A program made the position numbers and the translations under genes. Source: Trachythela sp. YZ-2020 (Eukaryota; Cnidaria; Anthozoa; Malacalcyonacea; Clavulariidae). From it: a DNA stretch of 64,000 nt. Position 1 is the first letter of the stretch. Every line of letters begins with the position of its first letter. The stretch lies in the NCBI GenBank assembly GCA_016169945.1, contig JADLSH010000199.1:3248501-3312500 (forward strand), read 5' to 3'. Shown piece by piece: positions 29,101-36,640 of this stretch. The notes under the pieces are model-generated. The model saw only the letters and a program-made list of their open reading frames with translations, ran no database searches and was not told the DNA's origin.

Positions 29101-32100
29101 GTAATTTAATGTAAACTGCTTAGTTGCGGGTTTGTTAAATCAACATTTTCCCTAAAAGCTCAAAAACTCAATTTTAGAACTGCCCATTTTAGGTTTCAGA
29201 AGTGTCCATTCTACATTTAGAACTGCCCAGGTTGGGAAATGGGATGCCTTAGGATGACTCCTGTATCTATACGCATTGGGTATACGTATCTGGATACAAT
29301 TAAAGTATTTTAATCACAAGTTGAATAAAATATTCGAAATAGAAAACTGCATTACCTTCTGCTTGGCCATTTCTTCTCGTTTCAATTGTTTCGATGTCTT
29401 AACAACCTATAGATAAATCAACATGACAATGAATAACATTAAGCAGGTTAAAGAAAGTTGGTTAAAGGATCTAACTACCGTAAATCTAATATTTTACTTG
29501 TGTAAATTTACTGATATTTTTGTGCAACGTTTATGCAACGGATGTGTAAGCGAAATTTTACACAAAAATTTGTGTTGCTGTGGATGAACTTTCTAATTTT
29601 TCTTTGTCCAAATTTACCGATATTTTTGAGTAACATGTATACACATATAAATGTGTTATGTGGATGCAAATTTTACTCAAGCTTTTGTGTAAAATTTACA
29701 CATAATTATTTGCAGTATTATACTTTCTATATTTTCTAGGTAGTTAGCGAACTCCATCAACCAATTTCGTGAGTATTTTACAACACTTTTTATATACCTT
29801 TGGAGCCTCAGTTTTTTGAGTAATATCTATTTTAGCACTTTGGTCGATTCCACCAGAAGCTTCGCTTAACTTCTACAGGGACAAAAACAAATCGTCAAAA
29901 AAGCTCTTCGGTAGCCTCCTCTAAAGGGGTAACCTGTAGAAATGCCTGTAGGGGCAGTTAGCTCTTCTGTTCGTTTGATGAAAGTGGGCAAATAAATGAA
30001 GACCTTAGATTTGTCAGAGCAAGTAATATTAAGAGATACTAAATCATGTAAAACATTTCTACCTCATTACTTGTCTGACCGATATTCGTGCCAGTCGTTT
30101 TCGTGATTCCACTTGATTTCTTACTCGCATTCTATAATGGTAAAAGATAATTCTGTGTCTAATTATTGAAATAACACGTTTTAAATAATGAATACGCATA
30201 AAAAACATGGTAACATTCAAGGCCACTCAATGCCAAACTGGGCTTGCCTTTTCTTTCCCTAAATATGAGGCCTGACTTGTGCAGAATTCAATTGTAAATC
30301 CAACAACATCTCGCAACAAAATATAAACTAAGACAAAAAATACCTTCTTCTTTTTGCTTGTAATCTTCTTTTCCTCTTCCGCTTTTTCTCGGAGTACTAT
30401 TTCTAATACTTTCACCTTCTCGGCCAAGAAGCAATATTGCTAAAAAACAGCAGTTCTTTTAAGATCAGTTTTCCAATACGATCAAAAGTAAGAAGGTATA
30501 TATGTATGATACAATATGCTGAGTGTCTTTACGATCAAACTACCTGAAAAATTCAACAAGAACTTCGACGTTTCGAGTGAAGGCCTTTCATCTGGAAGTT
30601 ATGATACTATATAATCTAATTCAAACGGTTCAACATCAGCTTGCGTAAGATATGTTCTTAAAGCCTGTTTATATGAGCCCAAGCTGGGACATTTAGAAAA
30701 TAAAAAAGGACTTTGTGCATAATGACGTCTCCTTGTGGTGCGTTACTACAGCTACCAGAATGCTTTGGAAGCATTTGCTATCTTTTTATACCAAGATCCT
30801 CGCGAAGCATTCTGGTAGTTTTATCATACGAAATGTTTATCACTGCACATAACCAATGGGGGGTCTGCCACTCCAGAAACTACTGGTACACCCCAGAAAT
30901 ATTTTACGGACGACATCGTTTACGGACGACTGAAAATATAACCATGCCTGCCCACTAAAAGTAATCCATGACAAGAATTTTTTTAACCGAATCAGGTTTT
31001 TTCAGTCACAGAAAAATAGAAAATAGTCGAAACTTTTCGGATACTATAAACTCAGTTTCCTGCTCTTTAAGCTCGATAGGACATTTAGGTAAGTGATGCA
31101 AATTAATTATAAAACGTTTTAGTGGGTTCTATTTACTAAGAATTTATCACACTAAATGTTATCATTGCACATTCTTACTGTCTATCACTGCACACTAATA
31201 TTAGGTATGAGTGGTATGAGGGTTGTAGTCGCGCACCGCATAGAACAGGGCCTTTTTTAACTAATGTACTGGAGGGGCAAAAGCCCCCCCAGCCCCCATG
31301 TTTGCCCCCCCAGTAAGCTATTTTTGCTCCCCCCAGTGAAGGTCCCTTTTGTCCAAAGTATAAGCCAAAAATGGAAAAAAACTGAGTTTAGAGGAAAGTT
31401 ATTGTATTCTCACAACAAAACCTGGCCCGTTAGATGGGATATATCAAAAATTGTCTCTGAAAACGCAGGAAATCAAGCCACAGAGACTTTTCTGGGGAGG
31501 ACCCCCAGACCCCCCTTCGCCTTCATACACATATAATACACCACCTACTTGTTACGTCCCCTTTCGATGATGCCCCCCCACTGATGATTTCTTAAAAAAG
31601 GCACCGCATAGAAATGTCATAGATACAGGAGGTTTATTATCAGTAAGCATATAAGGTTAGTTCACTTACATGTGGAAATCTGAGCAACAGAGATGAATAA
31701 AGATCATAAGCATCCCGCAATCTATTGCACTCCATAAATATATCAATTATTGAAAGTAAATCGTCGAACTCGCTTTCGCCACTGACACGAATTGCTATAA
31801 TAAAAGATATAAATGGCTTGTTATACATACGATTATCATCGTTCATTACTGGATTCCATTTGATCGTGATGGTCGCAGCATTAAACTCTACAGAATATGG
31901 ATGCGATGCACCATAATTTTTGTTTTTAATTAAAGTCAGCAGCAAGTGATATGGACCAGCTGGTCTCTACTTAAAAATGGAGAACCTAATGTGACATACT
32001 TTCTGTGGATATGGAGGAAGCGAGGAGAGGACTGACTTTAATATTTTAAAATATCAATATGAACACACTGGTCACGACAGTCATGCACGACTAAATGTTT

Positions 32101-34539
32101 TTGGAACCAGGCTAAAGCCGCGTAATCACTTATTTAATTATCCAAGTGCAAAATATAAATTCCCACCTTTTCTACACGCTTTCTTTGCTAGGTCAAAATA
32201 TTTCTAAAATTAAAAATTAAAGTAACACACTATAACAAAAAACTTTCAAAGTTTAGGATTATCTGGGATAGACTTAGCCTAGGTCAAAACTCTAACTTGA
32301 TTTTTTACCACGAACGGCACCCTACCTCTAAATACAATACACAATAAAGTATGGTACAATTACAAAAACTAGTGTGAACGTGCCATAAGATGATTAAAAT
32401 GCAATACTTACGAGCACAACATGGCATTGTGCTTCCCTAAGGTAACAAATAGCAGTGTCAGCAAACAAATAATTTGCTTCACGATAAAAATTCAAAGCCA
32501 TCTCAGCATTTCCGTTGCTTAAAAATTCATCACCCGTCCGCATTACCACATTGATAACTTTCGTATCGAGGCCCATAAGCACCCACTGAAACAAATAAGA
32601 TACTCTGTTGTTGAGGGGGGTATCTTAACCATCTGTGGCTCACTTGAGCAACCCCCGGTGGCGGATATTATCCGAAAAAGGCGCCTTAAATCGAGGGGCA
32701 AATCACTCCTAAAAAGTGTACGAGATTAAAAAATATAAATCATGAGATTTTTCTATTTTTCTGTGATTTTTTCGTGATTTTTTTCGTGATTTTTCTGAAG
32801 GTGTACGAGATTTAAATCAGTGATTTACGCCTTAAATGGTTCGGTCATGTTGTCAGGAGGAGTTGGGATCGTCTTCCCCGAATAATGCTTGACTGGATGC
32901 CTCATGGGACATCATGTATAAGGGTTGGTGGTGTAAAGTTGACATGGAGGAAAACTATAGAAGATGGTTGTGTATAGATGCAAGACGATTGGCTACTGAT
33001 CGGGTAAATTGGCGGCGTTTCTGCAATTCTTCAGTGTAAGCCGGAGTTGACAGTTAATATAACTGATGACACGAAATTCCTATACATGTGATATTCGACT
33101 GTGCACTAGACTTGCTCTAAGTCTGTCTCTTAAAGGGTTTTTTATTGGCGAATTATAAAGGATTGGGGAATTATAACTTATAAAGGATTGGGGAATTATA
33201 AAGGCGTGCGAAAATGCGGGCGGGAAGAAATAAAGGCGAGAGGCATTTGGGTTCCCCCTGTCCGCATTTTCGCGCGCCCTTTATAACTCTCCAATCCTTT
33301 AACTCCCCAATATAAACCCCTTTTGCTGGCGGAGGTATACAGTCTCTGAGAGCCTTGTAGTTGTACTAACTATCATATGATTGCCTGTACTGGTAGGTTA
33401 GTCTCTATTGTAAATACTGTATCAAAAAGGCACCTCTAGTGTATTCAGCCTATGCTTAATTTCATTTCGACATGCGAAGAAATCAAACATTTCACACCCA
33501 GTCGTATGCACTCTCACATGTACCTAAAACAGAAAAGAAAATATACGTATATGTACTATATACGGCTTTATTATATACACAAGCTCTGGATATGAGGTAT
33601 TCTGCAATCTGATTGGTTCTCTACTAGCAGGATATTAGCTCATATCTTGCTAGTAGAGATAAGCAGAAAAATGGCTGGCAGATTTGGACAATTAAATGAA
33701 GAGGAAATTCAAGTTTTACTTGAAATAAGTAAATATCCAGATCCAGAGCTTCACTCTCGTCGTATATGGCTGATAGCCGACTCGACGCTATCGCGCCTCG
33801 TCGGCTATCAGCTCATATACGACTCGAGTTCGTAGAAAAACTGTTAAATATACGGTGTGTATATGTACATGTGCAGTATGCTTTATACATGGAAATGGTG
33901 TCAGCTACTGTAATGAGCAGTATCAGAAATACGGAGTTAGCACGCGTAACTTGTATCTAAATTTGCGCGCTATTAGAATTCGCGCAAACCATAGGGGCAC
34001 GAAATAAGGTGTTCGGAGTTTCGGGATAAAATTGCAGTTGAATCATAACATGTAGCTGAGACTGGAAGAATTAAAATATGCATATCGAAGTATTCAACTG
34101 TTCAATCATCATTTGAATATGCAAAAATTGCTCGAAGAACAATTACTTTCCTCACGGTTGACTCGCTTTAAGTTCAGAAGACAGTTCTATTGTGGCTATA
34201 TGTGAAACACAAATGAATGATTGAACAGTTGAATACTTTGATATGCATATTATAATTCTTCCAGTCTCAGCTACATGTTATGATTCAACTGTAATTTTAT
34301 CCCGACGCAGAACGCGTCATTTGGATGCGCAGTCGAAAATCCGAACTGGCTTATTGAAACTGAGCGAAAAATAATCTGTGTGTAAATGTTTGCCGCAGTG
34401 ACGCGAAATACTACGTCAATTTGCTGAAGAAGACACTATTCTACATACCTGGCCCTCAGATTGATGTATGATACCGTAAACATAGCATTCAAGAAGTGAT
34501 CGGAATGACGTCATCTCGCCAACTTCAATATGTAAAATG
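462..34539 (-). CDS. HELZ2: HELZ2-like helicase/RNB ribonuclease, 36 exons, partial at both ends
   Basis: Helicase - RNase II - helicase order is diagnostic of HELZ2; vertebrate HELZ2 is an interferon-induced RNA helicase/3'-5' exoribonuclease and transcriptional co-activator. Exons read right to left: 34539-34449, 33523-33434, 32585-32412, 32203-32167, 31794-31670, 30439-30344, 30131-30063, 29872-29798, 29406-29356, 28313-28089, 27831-27789, 26465-26075, 25612-25073, 24697-24421, 23196-23004, 22286-22170, 22090-21543, 21246-20814, 19955-19604, 18959-18727, 18101-17649, 17027-16952, 16875-16486, 15019-14795, 14185-13799, 13547-13281, 12387-11507, 10451-8975, 8160-8001, 7528-7074, 6226-5650, 5136-5042, 4366-4226, 3627-3472, 1939-1656, 791-462. 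All junction phases agree; exon 12 alone has one extra base. The total is 10,514 nt, about 3,504 codons, already longer than the roughly 2,650-residue human protein. The first exon starts in phase 1, so an upstream exon is missing; the last ends just after helicase motif IV. Vertebrate function is established knowledge; function here is inferred. Confidence 0.9.
1020..1222. mobile_element. Palindromic non-autonomous DNA element (CACAGTATAGAGACGAC family)
   Basis: Inverted ends of about 30 bp (CACAGTATAGAGACGACCAG on the left, its complement on the right) are flanked by direct TCCTAGG repeats at 1013-1019 and 1223-1229. The interior resembles that of the element at 23504-23739. Confidence 0.75.
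2098..2260. repeat. Near-perfect palindrome
   Basis: The arms read AAGTAGTTTATTATAGTGAT and its complement around a short spacer, in the intron between exons 34 and 35. It adjoins an AATAATTCATGAGC repeat (1966-2078). Confidence 0.7.
2450..2813. mobile_element. hAT-like non-autonomous element with 8-bp target duplication
   Basis: ATTTCAAA is duplicated at 2442-2449 and 2814-2821. The ends are TAGTGGTGAACC and its imperfect complement TCCACCACTG, with C- and G-rich tracts near each end. There is no open reading frame. Confidence 0.75.
2911..3365. repeat. 94-bp minisatellite, 4.8 copies
   Basis: Units begin GTGAAATAGTCTGCAT at 2911, 3005, 3099, 3193 and 3287, an exact 94-bp period. The array leads into a sequence related to 15130-15250 (opposite orientation) that contains CACGACAGTTATGACTAAAT. 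Confidence 0.9.
5325..5590 (+). repeat. Interspersed repeat family R1 (CTAGTCTGACTGAGTGCTGA)
   Basis: Other copies are at 26625-27205 (interrupted) and 36070-36320 (opposite strand). This uninterrupted copy shows the empty target site of the element nested at 26730-27067. Confidence 0.8.
5650..8160 (-). CDS. HELZ2: HELZ2-like exons 29-31: post-RNB region with acidic linker
   Basis: Exons 8160-8001, 7528-7074 and 6226-5650 encode about 397 residues between RNB and helicase 2. Exon 30 carries an OB/S1-like stretch, [18 protein letters not shown], followed by [20 protein letters not shown], a pattern common to the UPF1-like 1B/stalk region of HELZ2. Exon 31 starts [18 protein letters not shown] and ends with [10 protein letters not shown], but its middle is a Lys/Ser/Pro-rich low-complexity insert with three loose repeats of a unit containing KKINxxxxK. 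Phases 1-2, 2-1 and 1-2 fit. The acceptor and donor are standard. The function is presumably structural support for helicase 2. Confidence 0.82.
6245..7070. other. AT-rich intron
   Basis: This stretch holds many short ATGGAAAT/CATA inverted segments and two AATAATTCATGA repeat pieces (near 6468 and reversed near 6945). No exon signal is seen. Confidence 0.5.
8218..8295 (+). repeat. 15-bp tandem repeat made of consensus splice donors
   Basis: Five perfect copies of AGCCCATCACAGGTA occur in a row, each containing CAG|GTAAG on the plus strand, antisense to the HELZ2-like gene and only about 60 bp from the acceptor of exon 29. Confidence 0.9.
8511..8852. mobile_element. Palindromic element with ~60-bp inverted ends
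   Basis: The left end GTTTTAAGTAAATGAATGCA and its complement at the right continue into matching ACGTTTCGACACTC arms. The interior is unique and non-coding. Confidence 0.75.
8975..13547 (-). CDS. HELZ2: HELZ2-like exons 26-28: RNase II (RNB) exoribonuclease domain
   Basis: Exons 13547-13281, 12387-11507 and 10451-8975 encode the cold-shock-like lead-in ([20 protein letters not shown]) and the RNB core, about 875 residues. The catalytic block is [16 protein letters not shown], in which all four metal-binding Asp of the RNase II family are present. Also seen are [19 protein letters not shown] and, near the end, [21 protein letters not shown] enzymes degrade RNA processively 3' to 5'; with the Asp set intact this copy should be active. 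Unusually, about 125 acidic Ser/Asp/Glu residues with two imperfect repeats (containing [14 protein letters not shown] and [14 protein letters not shown]) are inserted just before HFTSPIRRY, near 9520-9860, within a single 492-codon exon. Confidence 0.93.
10498..10796. mobile_element. GAGAGTTG-family palindromic element, full copy
   Basis: The ends read about TAAAGCCCTGATCCAACGAG on the left and the complement of the same at the right. The interior is built of many ATGAGAGTTG/CAACTCTCAT words. Related copies or fragments are at 20640-20774, 43087-43170, 43665-43830, 58055-58540 and 59582-59762. Confidence 0.8.
10797..11506. other. Intron between the two RNB exons
   Basis: A degenerate array of CACCTCTCTAAAG-like words (10860-11070) is followed by unique sequence. 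No coding signal is seen. Confidence 0.5.
12481..12551. repeat. Alternating purine-pyrimidine GTGCGC tract
   Basis: About 70 bp of (GT/GC)n is capable of Z-DNA. It sits inside a repeat also seen at 24030-24200 (reversed) and 49620-50135, where the internal microsatellite is CAAA/GTTT instead. Confidence 0.85.
12738..12816 (+). repeat. 15-bp minisatellite (GCATGAATAATTTAT)
   Basis: Five nearly perfect units lie in the intron between exons 26 and 27. Confidence 0.9.
13799..15019 (-). CDS. HELZ2: HELZ2-like exons 24-25: low-complexity linker, with a GC splice donor
   Basis: Exon 24 (15019-14795) is a 75-codon Ser/Asp/Asn/Gly-rich segment. Exon 25 (14185-13799) holds a predicted helix with [20 protein letters not shown] and a segment with [19 protein letters not shown] leading into the RNase part. 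Both are phase 1/1. Exon 25 ends ATAG|GCAAGT: the only in-phase donor is GC, not GT, but it matches the AG|GCAAGT consensus of functional GC-AG introns, and the next exon (13547) continues in the correct phase. The linker is probably disordered and connects helicase 1 to the RNB module. Confidence 0.75.
14219..14342 (+). repeat. AAACT pentanucleotide microsatellite
   Basis: About 24 units with two GTCT interruptions lie 34 bp upstream (transcript sense) of the exon 25 start. Confidence 0.9.
15341..15898. mobile_element. Palindromic element with ~110-bp inverted ends and duplicated core
   Basis: The left arm (ATGTGCATTTTCATGCAATA and onward) pairs with 15780-15898. Inside, a AATGAAGTGAAGTTGAAGTT segment occurs twice, each time with its own inverted partner. 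Confidence 0.75.
16018..16070 (+). repeat. CACCAT microsatellite
   Basis: It is followed by a SINE-like segment (about 16085-16262) that shares CTCTGGCTCGGGT and GTTATCGACATTA with the SINE at 34640. A second, longer CACCAT/CACCGT array lies at 16278-16478. Confidence 0.85.
16278..16478 (+). repeat. CACCAT/CACCGT microsatellite adjoining exon 23 donor
   Basis: The array begins 8 bp from the 5' splice site at 16486 and remains open in the gene's reading frame to 16271. Confidence 0.9.
16486..19955 (-). CDS. HELZ2: HELZ2-like exons 19-23: UPF1-like helicase 1 (complete SF1 core)
   Basis: Five exons (19955-19604, 18959-18727, 18101-17649, 17027-16952, 16875-16486) give a full SF1B core of about 500 residues. 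Visible motifs are Q-like NTNQHEAI, Walker A GPFGTGKT, Ia THSNSAAD, Walker [36 protein letters not shown] and [19 protein letters not shown]. The GDHKQ/MGPP junction is split by an intron at 18727/18101. All ATP-binding and hydrolysis residues expected for the family are present, so the domain should be an active NTPase. The intron after 16486 runs into a GTGACG/ATGGTG microsatellite that stays open in frame, so retention would append a Val/Thr/Met-rich tail of about 70 residues. Confidence 0.92.
20814..22286 (-). CDS. HELZ2: HELZ2-like exons 16-18: HELZ-type beta-rich domain before helicase 1
   Basis: Three exons (22286-22170, 22090-21543, 21246-20814) encode about 366 residues. Landmarks shared with HELZ are the [10 protein letters not shown] strand, [14 protein letters not shown], the [17 protein letters not shown] joint (HELZ has YIEEIAQYKEISKFNL), and [16 protein letters not shown] near the end. 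In UPF1-like helicases this region forms the beta-barrel and stalk that sit on helicase domain 1A. The last exon ends with strong donor GTGAGT in phase 0, and the next exon begins the helicase core. Splice phases 0-2, 1-0 agree. Confidence 0.85.
21358..21424 (+). repeat. CAACGG/CAACAA trinucleotide-type tract
   Basis: Imperfect AAC-rich triplets in an intron. Confidence 0.8.
22330..22500 (-). CDS. Possible optional exon between HELZ2-like exons 15 and 16
   Basis: An open 57-codon stretch, phase 0 at both ends, has a strong donor (GTAAGT after 22330) and an acceptor CAGAG in which the second AG gives the correct frame. It would insert [20 protein letters not shown] and following residues between exons 15 and 16. 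Exons 15 and 16 already join in phase without it, and HELZ alignment remembered by eye needs no insert there. A pair of AT-rich repeat arms (about 22505-22570 and 22590-22915) adjoins it. It could be a cassette exon or chance. Confidence 0.3.
23004..24697 (-). CDS. HELZ2: HELZ2-like exons 14-15: U1-like C2H2 finger and second CCCH finger
   Basis: Exon 14 (24697-24421) has a basic start (KKKRKRK, a possible nuclear signal) and a C-x2-C-x12-H-x5-H finger, [17 protein letters not shown] and onward. That spacing is typical of U1-like/JAZ double-stranded-RNA-binding fingers. It ends with [18 protein letters not shown], closely resembling the lead-in to the HELZ CCCH finger. Exon 15 (23196-23004) completes it: [19 protein letters not shown], followed by a basic helix. 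The two join in phase 2/1 and the split Arg codon restores the motif, which rules out an extra exon between them. Together with exon 12 they form a three-part zinc/RNA-binding module before the first helicase. Confidence 0.85.
23504..23739. mobile_element. Palindromic element nested in another repeat
   Basis: The inverted ends (CACAGAATAGGAAATGACCA and complement) interrupt an AATAATTCATGAGC-type repeat whose uninterrupted form is at 1966-2078. Flanks CAACGGT and CCACGGT form an imperfect target duplication. Confidence 0.8.
25073..25612 (-). CDS. HELZ2: HELZ2-like exon 13: Ser-rich acidic linker, the source of duplicated exons
   Basis: This 540-nt symmetric phase-1 exon encodes about 180 residues rich in Ser, Asp and Glu, with no enzyme motif. 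It starts [13 protein letters not shown] and ends near [18 protein letters not shown], and is likely disordered. The donor is GTAGGT and the acceptor follows a pyrimidine-rich tract. Because it is symmetric it can move or be skipped without frame damage. Two shorter copies sit at 42712-43035 and 43393-43605 in the neighbouring protease-like gene, both keeping functional-looking splice sites. Part of the intron just 3' of this exon (24945-25072) is copied with them. The direction of copying (from here to there) is inferred from its greater length and its place inside a conserved gene. Confidence 0.8.
26075..26465 (-). CDS. HELZ2: HELZ2-like exon 12: zinc ribbon plus CCCH finger, with a +1 frameshift
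   Basis: The first frame reads into [14 protein letters not shown] and then meets TAG. One base over, the second frame continues [13 protein letters not shown] and then a CCCH finger [20 protein letters not shown] (C-x8-C-x4-C-x3-H). The two CxxC pairs are obvious halves of one zinc ribbon, so one exon with a surplus base explains the data. The exon is 391 nt, whereas both flanking exons demand a length divisible by three (390). Both splice sites look intact (acceptor at 26466, donor GTGGGT after 26075). Causes could be an assembly error, a real disabling mutation, or a +1 recoding site at the TAG. CCCH fingers in HELZ proteins are thought to contact RNA. Confidence 0.75.
26730..27067. mobile_element. 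Palindromic element nested in R1 repeat
   Basis: The ends CATAGTTAATAGAGAGGGCT and complement continue into longer arms (TTGGTTGTTT and ACACGTG words). GTCTGAC is present on both sides and once in the empty sites at about 5430 and 36190. Confidence 0.85.
27235..27560. mobile_element. Palindromic element, AATTGCAGTTGAATC family
   Basis: Related palindromes occur at 34025-34310 and 51640-51885. All share GACTGGA(A/T)GA and GCATATT arms. Confidence 0.7.
27789..30439 (-). CDS. HELZ2: HELZ2-like exons 6-11: Lys/Glu-rich coiled coil
   Basis: Six short exons (30439-30344, 30131-30063, 29872-29798, 29406-29356, 28313-28089, 27831-27789) encode a very charged linker. The 75-codon exon 28313-28089 is almost pure Glu/Lys/Arg/Gln and contains two imperfect copies of a unit ending [19 protein letters not shown], so it is probably a long single helix or coiled coil. 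Exons 6-10 are all phase 0/0, which lets them be skipped or multiplied without breaking the frame. Exon 11 is only 43 nt and converts phase 0 to phase 1, as exon 12 requires. This block is not known to me from vertebrate HELZ2 and may be a lineage-specific extension. Confidence 0.7.
28368..28521. mobile_element. hAT-like miniature element (154 bp)
   Basis: The ends are CAGTAGCGTAGCCAGCCCGC and complement (GGGCTGGCTACGCCACTG), with a perfect 8-bp duplication GTAATGGT at 28360-28367 and 28522-28529. Confidence 0.9.
28565..28905. repeat. Two adjacent palindromes (GGTTCACACGATGCGATTTG type)
   Basis: Two head-to-tail foldback units share the GTTCACACG-TGCGATTTGTCGG terminal word. Both are non-coding and lie in the intron between exons 9 and 10. 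Confidence 0.7.
31246..31605. mobile_element. hAT-like element, C-rich family copy 1
   Basis: It starts CAGGGCCTTTTTTAACTAAT, and its right end has the complement AAAAAAGGC. GCATAGAA lies directly outside both ends (31238-31245 and 31606-31613). It is nearly identical to copy 2 at 38717-39091. Confidence 0.85.
31670..34539 (-). CDS. HELZ2: HELZ2-like exons 1-5: TPR-like helical N-terminus
   Basis: Five exons (34539-34449, 33523-33434, 32585-32412, 32203-32167, 31794-31670) encode about 172 residues of amphipathic helices resembling tetratricopeptide repeats. One example is the stretch with [20 protein letters not shown]; another is the later segment with [17 protein letters not shown]. Such helix pairs usually bind partner proteins. 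HELZ-family proteins carry TPR-like helices before the zinc fingers, so the position fits. Donors are mostly strong (GTATGT, GTAAGT); the 33434 donor (GTGCCT) is weak but supported by phase. Exon 1 starts with one base of a split codon, so at least one 5' exon with the start codon is not identified. The repeat class is judged by pattern only. Confidence 0.65.
32838..33045 (+). pseudogene. LINE reverse-transcriptase C-terminal relic
   Basis: It encodes [10 protein letters not shown] and, after frameshifts, a [14 protein letters not shown] end, typical of the C-terminus of RTE/CR1-like LINE ORF2. It is broken by stops and lies in the intron between exons 2 and 3. Confidence 0.6.
33130..33335. 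repeat. Foldback repeat
   Basis: Arms containing GGGAATTATAAAGGCGTGCG and complement; non-coding. Confidence 0.65.
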
Positions 34540-34639
34540 CTAAAAAGAAGCAGACAAAATATTAGGTTCGGGCCAAAAACGATTGTAACCGACTATAACA
34601 AGATTAAGAATGACTAAAAAAGGACGCTTTAGTATAACT

Positions 34640-34975
34640 ACAGGGAAGTACGGGTGGCAGTTGCGGTTAGCGCGCTGGCCCTTACCTCTGAGTTAAGCTG
34701 ACTATATGGCAGATCGAGGGCAGGGATTTACGTTGGTTGGGTAACGTACGTCCCGCATGTGCTTGATAAATTCATGTAAGTTGAGTTTGGTTGGTTCTCT
34801 CCTGTGCTTCGAGGTTTTTCTCCGGGTACTTCGGTTTCCTCCTTCACCAAAAACTAACCCTTAGGCCTTAGTTGTTGAGCACGTGTATCATGAGCATCTG
34901 GCTCGGGTGAATTTGGCAACCACAACCCTGTGTTATCGACATTACATAAATCATTATCATTATCATTCATTAACT
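34640..34975 (+). repeat. tRNA-derived SINE
   Basis: The head GGTGGCAGTTGCGGTTAGCG resembles a tRNA A-box region, and GATCGAGGGC resembles a B box. The tail is an ATC/ATTATC simple repeat. A reverse copy is at 46940-47195 and a partial one at 16085-16262. Confidence 0.75.
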
Positions 34976-35249
34976 ACTGAGATATGCTACAAGCTTAAGC
35001 TGCTAGATTCATTAGCCGTTGCCTGCTGATAACAAAATGAAATTAAGTAAGAAACAAAGTTTCAATAAGAAACAATAAATCAATGTTTGAGAAAGACAAG
35101 AGGAGACAAAATTCAACAGTGATATTCGAATTTATTACAATCCATCATGTTCAGTGATTGGCAGCCTTCACTAGTCAGCAGACTCCCATCAAACTTCTCA
35201 AACCTCGTTTCCAGGACTTAAACAGATTTTCATCGAAATATTTTGTCTG

Positions 35250-35880
35250 ATATATTAATCGAGTACTTTAGGGCTGAGCATTGCGATATATCAAGACAAA
35301 AAATTACTGATATCCAAGAAGAACCTGTTATTAGTATAGGCAGTGAACCGATAAGGAAAATACTACAGTTTCTAAAGGCTTAGGAATAATGAAAAGGATT
35401 AAACCGTTTGTAAAACGGACCATTTATAAAAGTTAAGTACTTCCGTACTTCGATTATTGTAGCGTGGTGTGGGACAATGCACCTAACTATAACCTTGAGA
35501 AAAGTAGAAAGGCAAGAATTTTAACAGGAAGCAGTTACGATGTTCCTATAAAGGATTTATTGAACAAACTTAATTGGGAAACGCTAAAAGACCGCAGGGG
35601 AACTAAAAAGCATTATTGATGTGTAAGGTTAAACATGGGATTGCACCTGAATCAATAGAAAATTTATTTAGCATTTCCAATAATCAAAATTAAATTTTGA
35701 TTATTGGAAATGCTAAGAAAACAACTTTAAATTGGATAAGCCATGCAAAGACCAATTTCATGAAGAAAAGCATTAGTTACTCCGGTGCAAAATGTTGGAA
35801 CGATCTTCCAAGTGACCTTAAGAGTAAAACAATGAGACTAAATAAGTTTAGAGCTATTCTTGAGGGTACAGAGTAGTTTT
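35250..35880 (+). pseudogene. LINE (CR1/Jockey-like) ORF2 3'-end relic
   Basis: It translates in part as YFDYCSVVWDNAPNYN, SYDVPIKDLLNKLNWETLKD and YSGAKCWNDLPSDLKS, matching the conserved end of CR1-like reverse transcriptases, interrupted by stops and a small inverted repeat near 35680. Confidence 0.75.
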
Positions 35881-36069
35881 GTATATATATTTGGTATTCT
35901 TGTAAATAGTAATTAGTGCATGAATAGTAGTTATAGATTAATTTGTAGTTTTATAGAATTTCTTTATGTAAATACAGGTTTAGTTTAGGAATTGGCCCTT
36001 GGAAAACAGTTTGTCATAAAGACTGTACGATATATCGTCGCTACCTTCAATCGCTATTGCGAGTGATTA

Positions 36070-36320
36070 TATATCGGCCGGAGTTGGGTATTCGGGTACT
36101 ACCCGTGGCATTGAGGAAACAGTGAATAAAACATTGCAAAGCAGTAAGCACTAGACTAGTCAGGCTAGTATTAGTAGCAACAGTCAGCACTCAGTCAGAC
36201 TAGCAGTACTGCAATGGCCAACTGGCAAACCTACCCAGGCAAAAGCCTGCATGTCGGAAAATTTCCAGTTATTTTGAGGAAGGTTGGGAAAACCCAAAAT
36301 CCTACCCGGAGAAAGTTTGA
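36070..36320 (-). repeat. R1 interspersed repeat, reverse copy
   Basis: Reverse complement of 5325-5590; an uninterrupted target site. Confidence 0.8.
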
Positions 36321-36640
36321 AAACCTCTTGCAACTCCGATATCAAGCTCTTCTAAATTCTAATACCGTAGTTTACGCTGTAGATCGTAACAAGGAATAAA
36401 GTTGGGATTTATAACGTATATAGGCTAGTAATACCACTATCAAGACCGTTTTCCATTAAGATCGCGTTGCCTGCTGAGAATATAAGCGATCTTCAAGTCA
36501 GATTCATGGCGTTCGCTGCGTCCGGTGAGGACACAGAGACCATTTTGCACGTCATTATCAATCAGACATTTGATACCGTATATAATACAAATCATTTTCT
36601 TAGAAATACCATTCGAGGAAAATATAGATAATTAATTATT

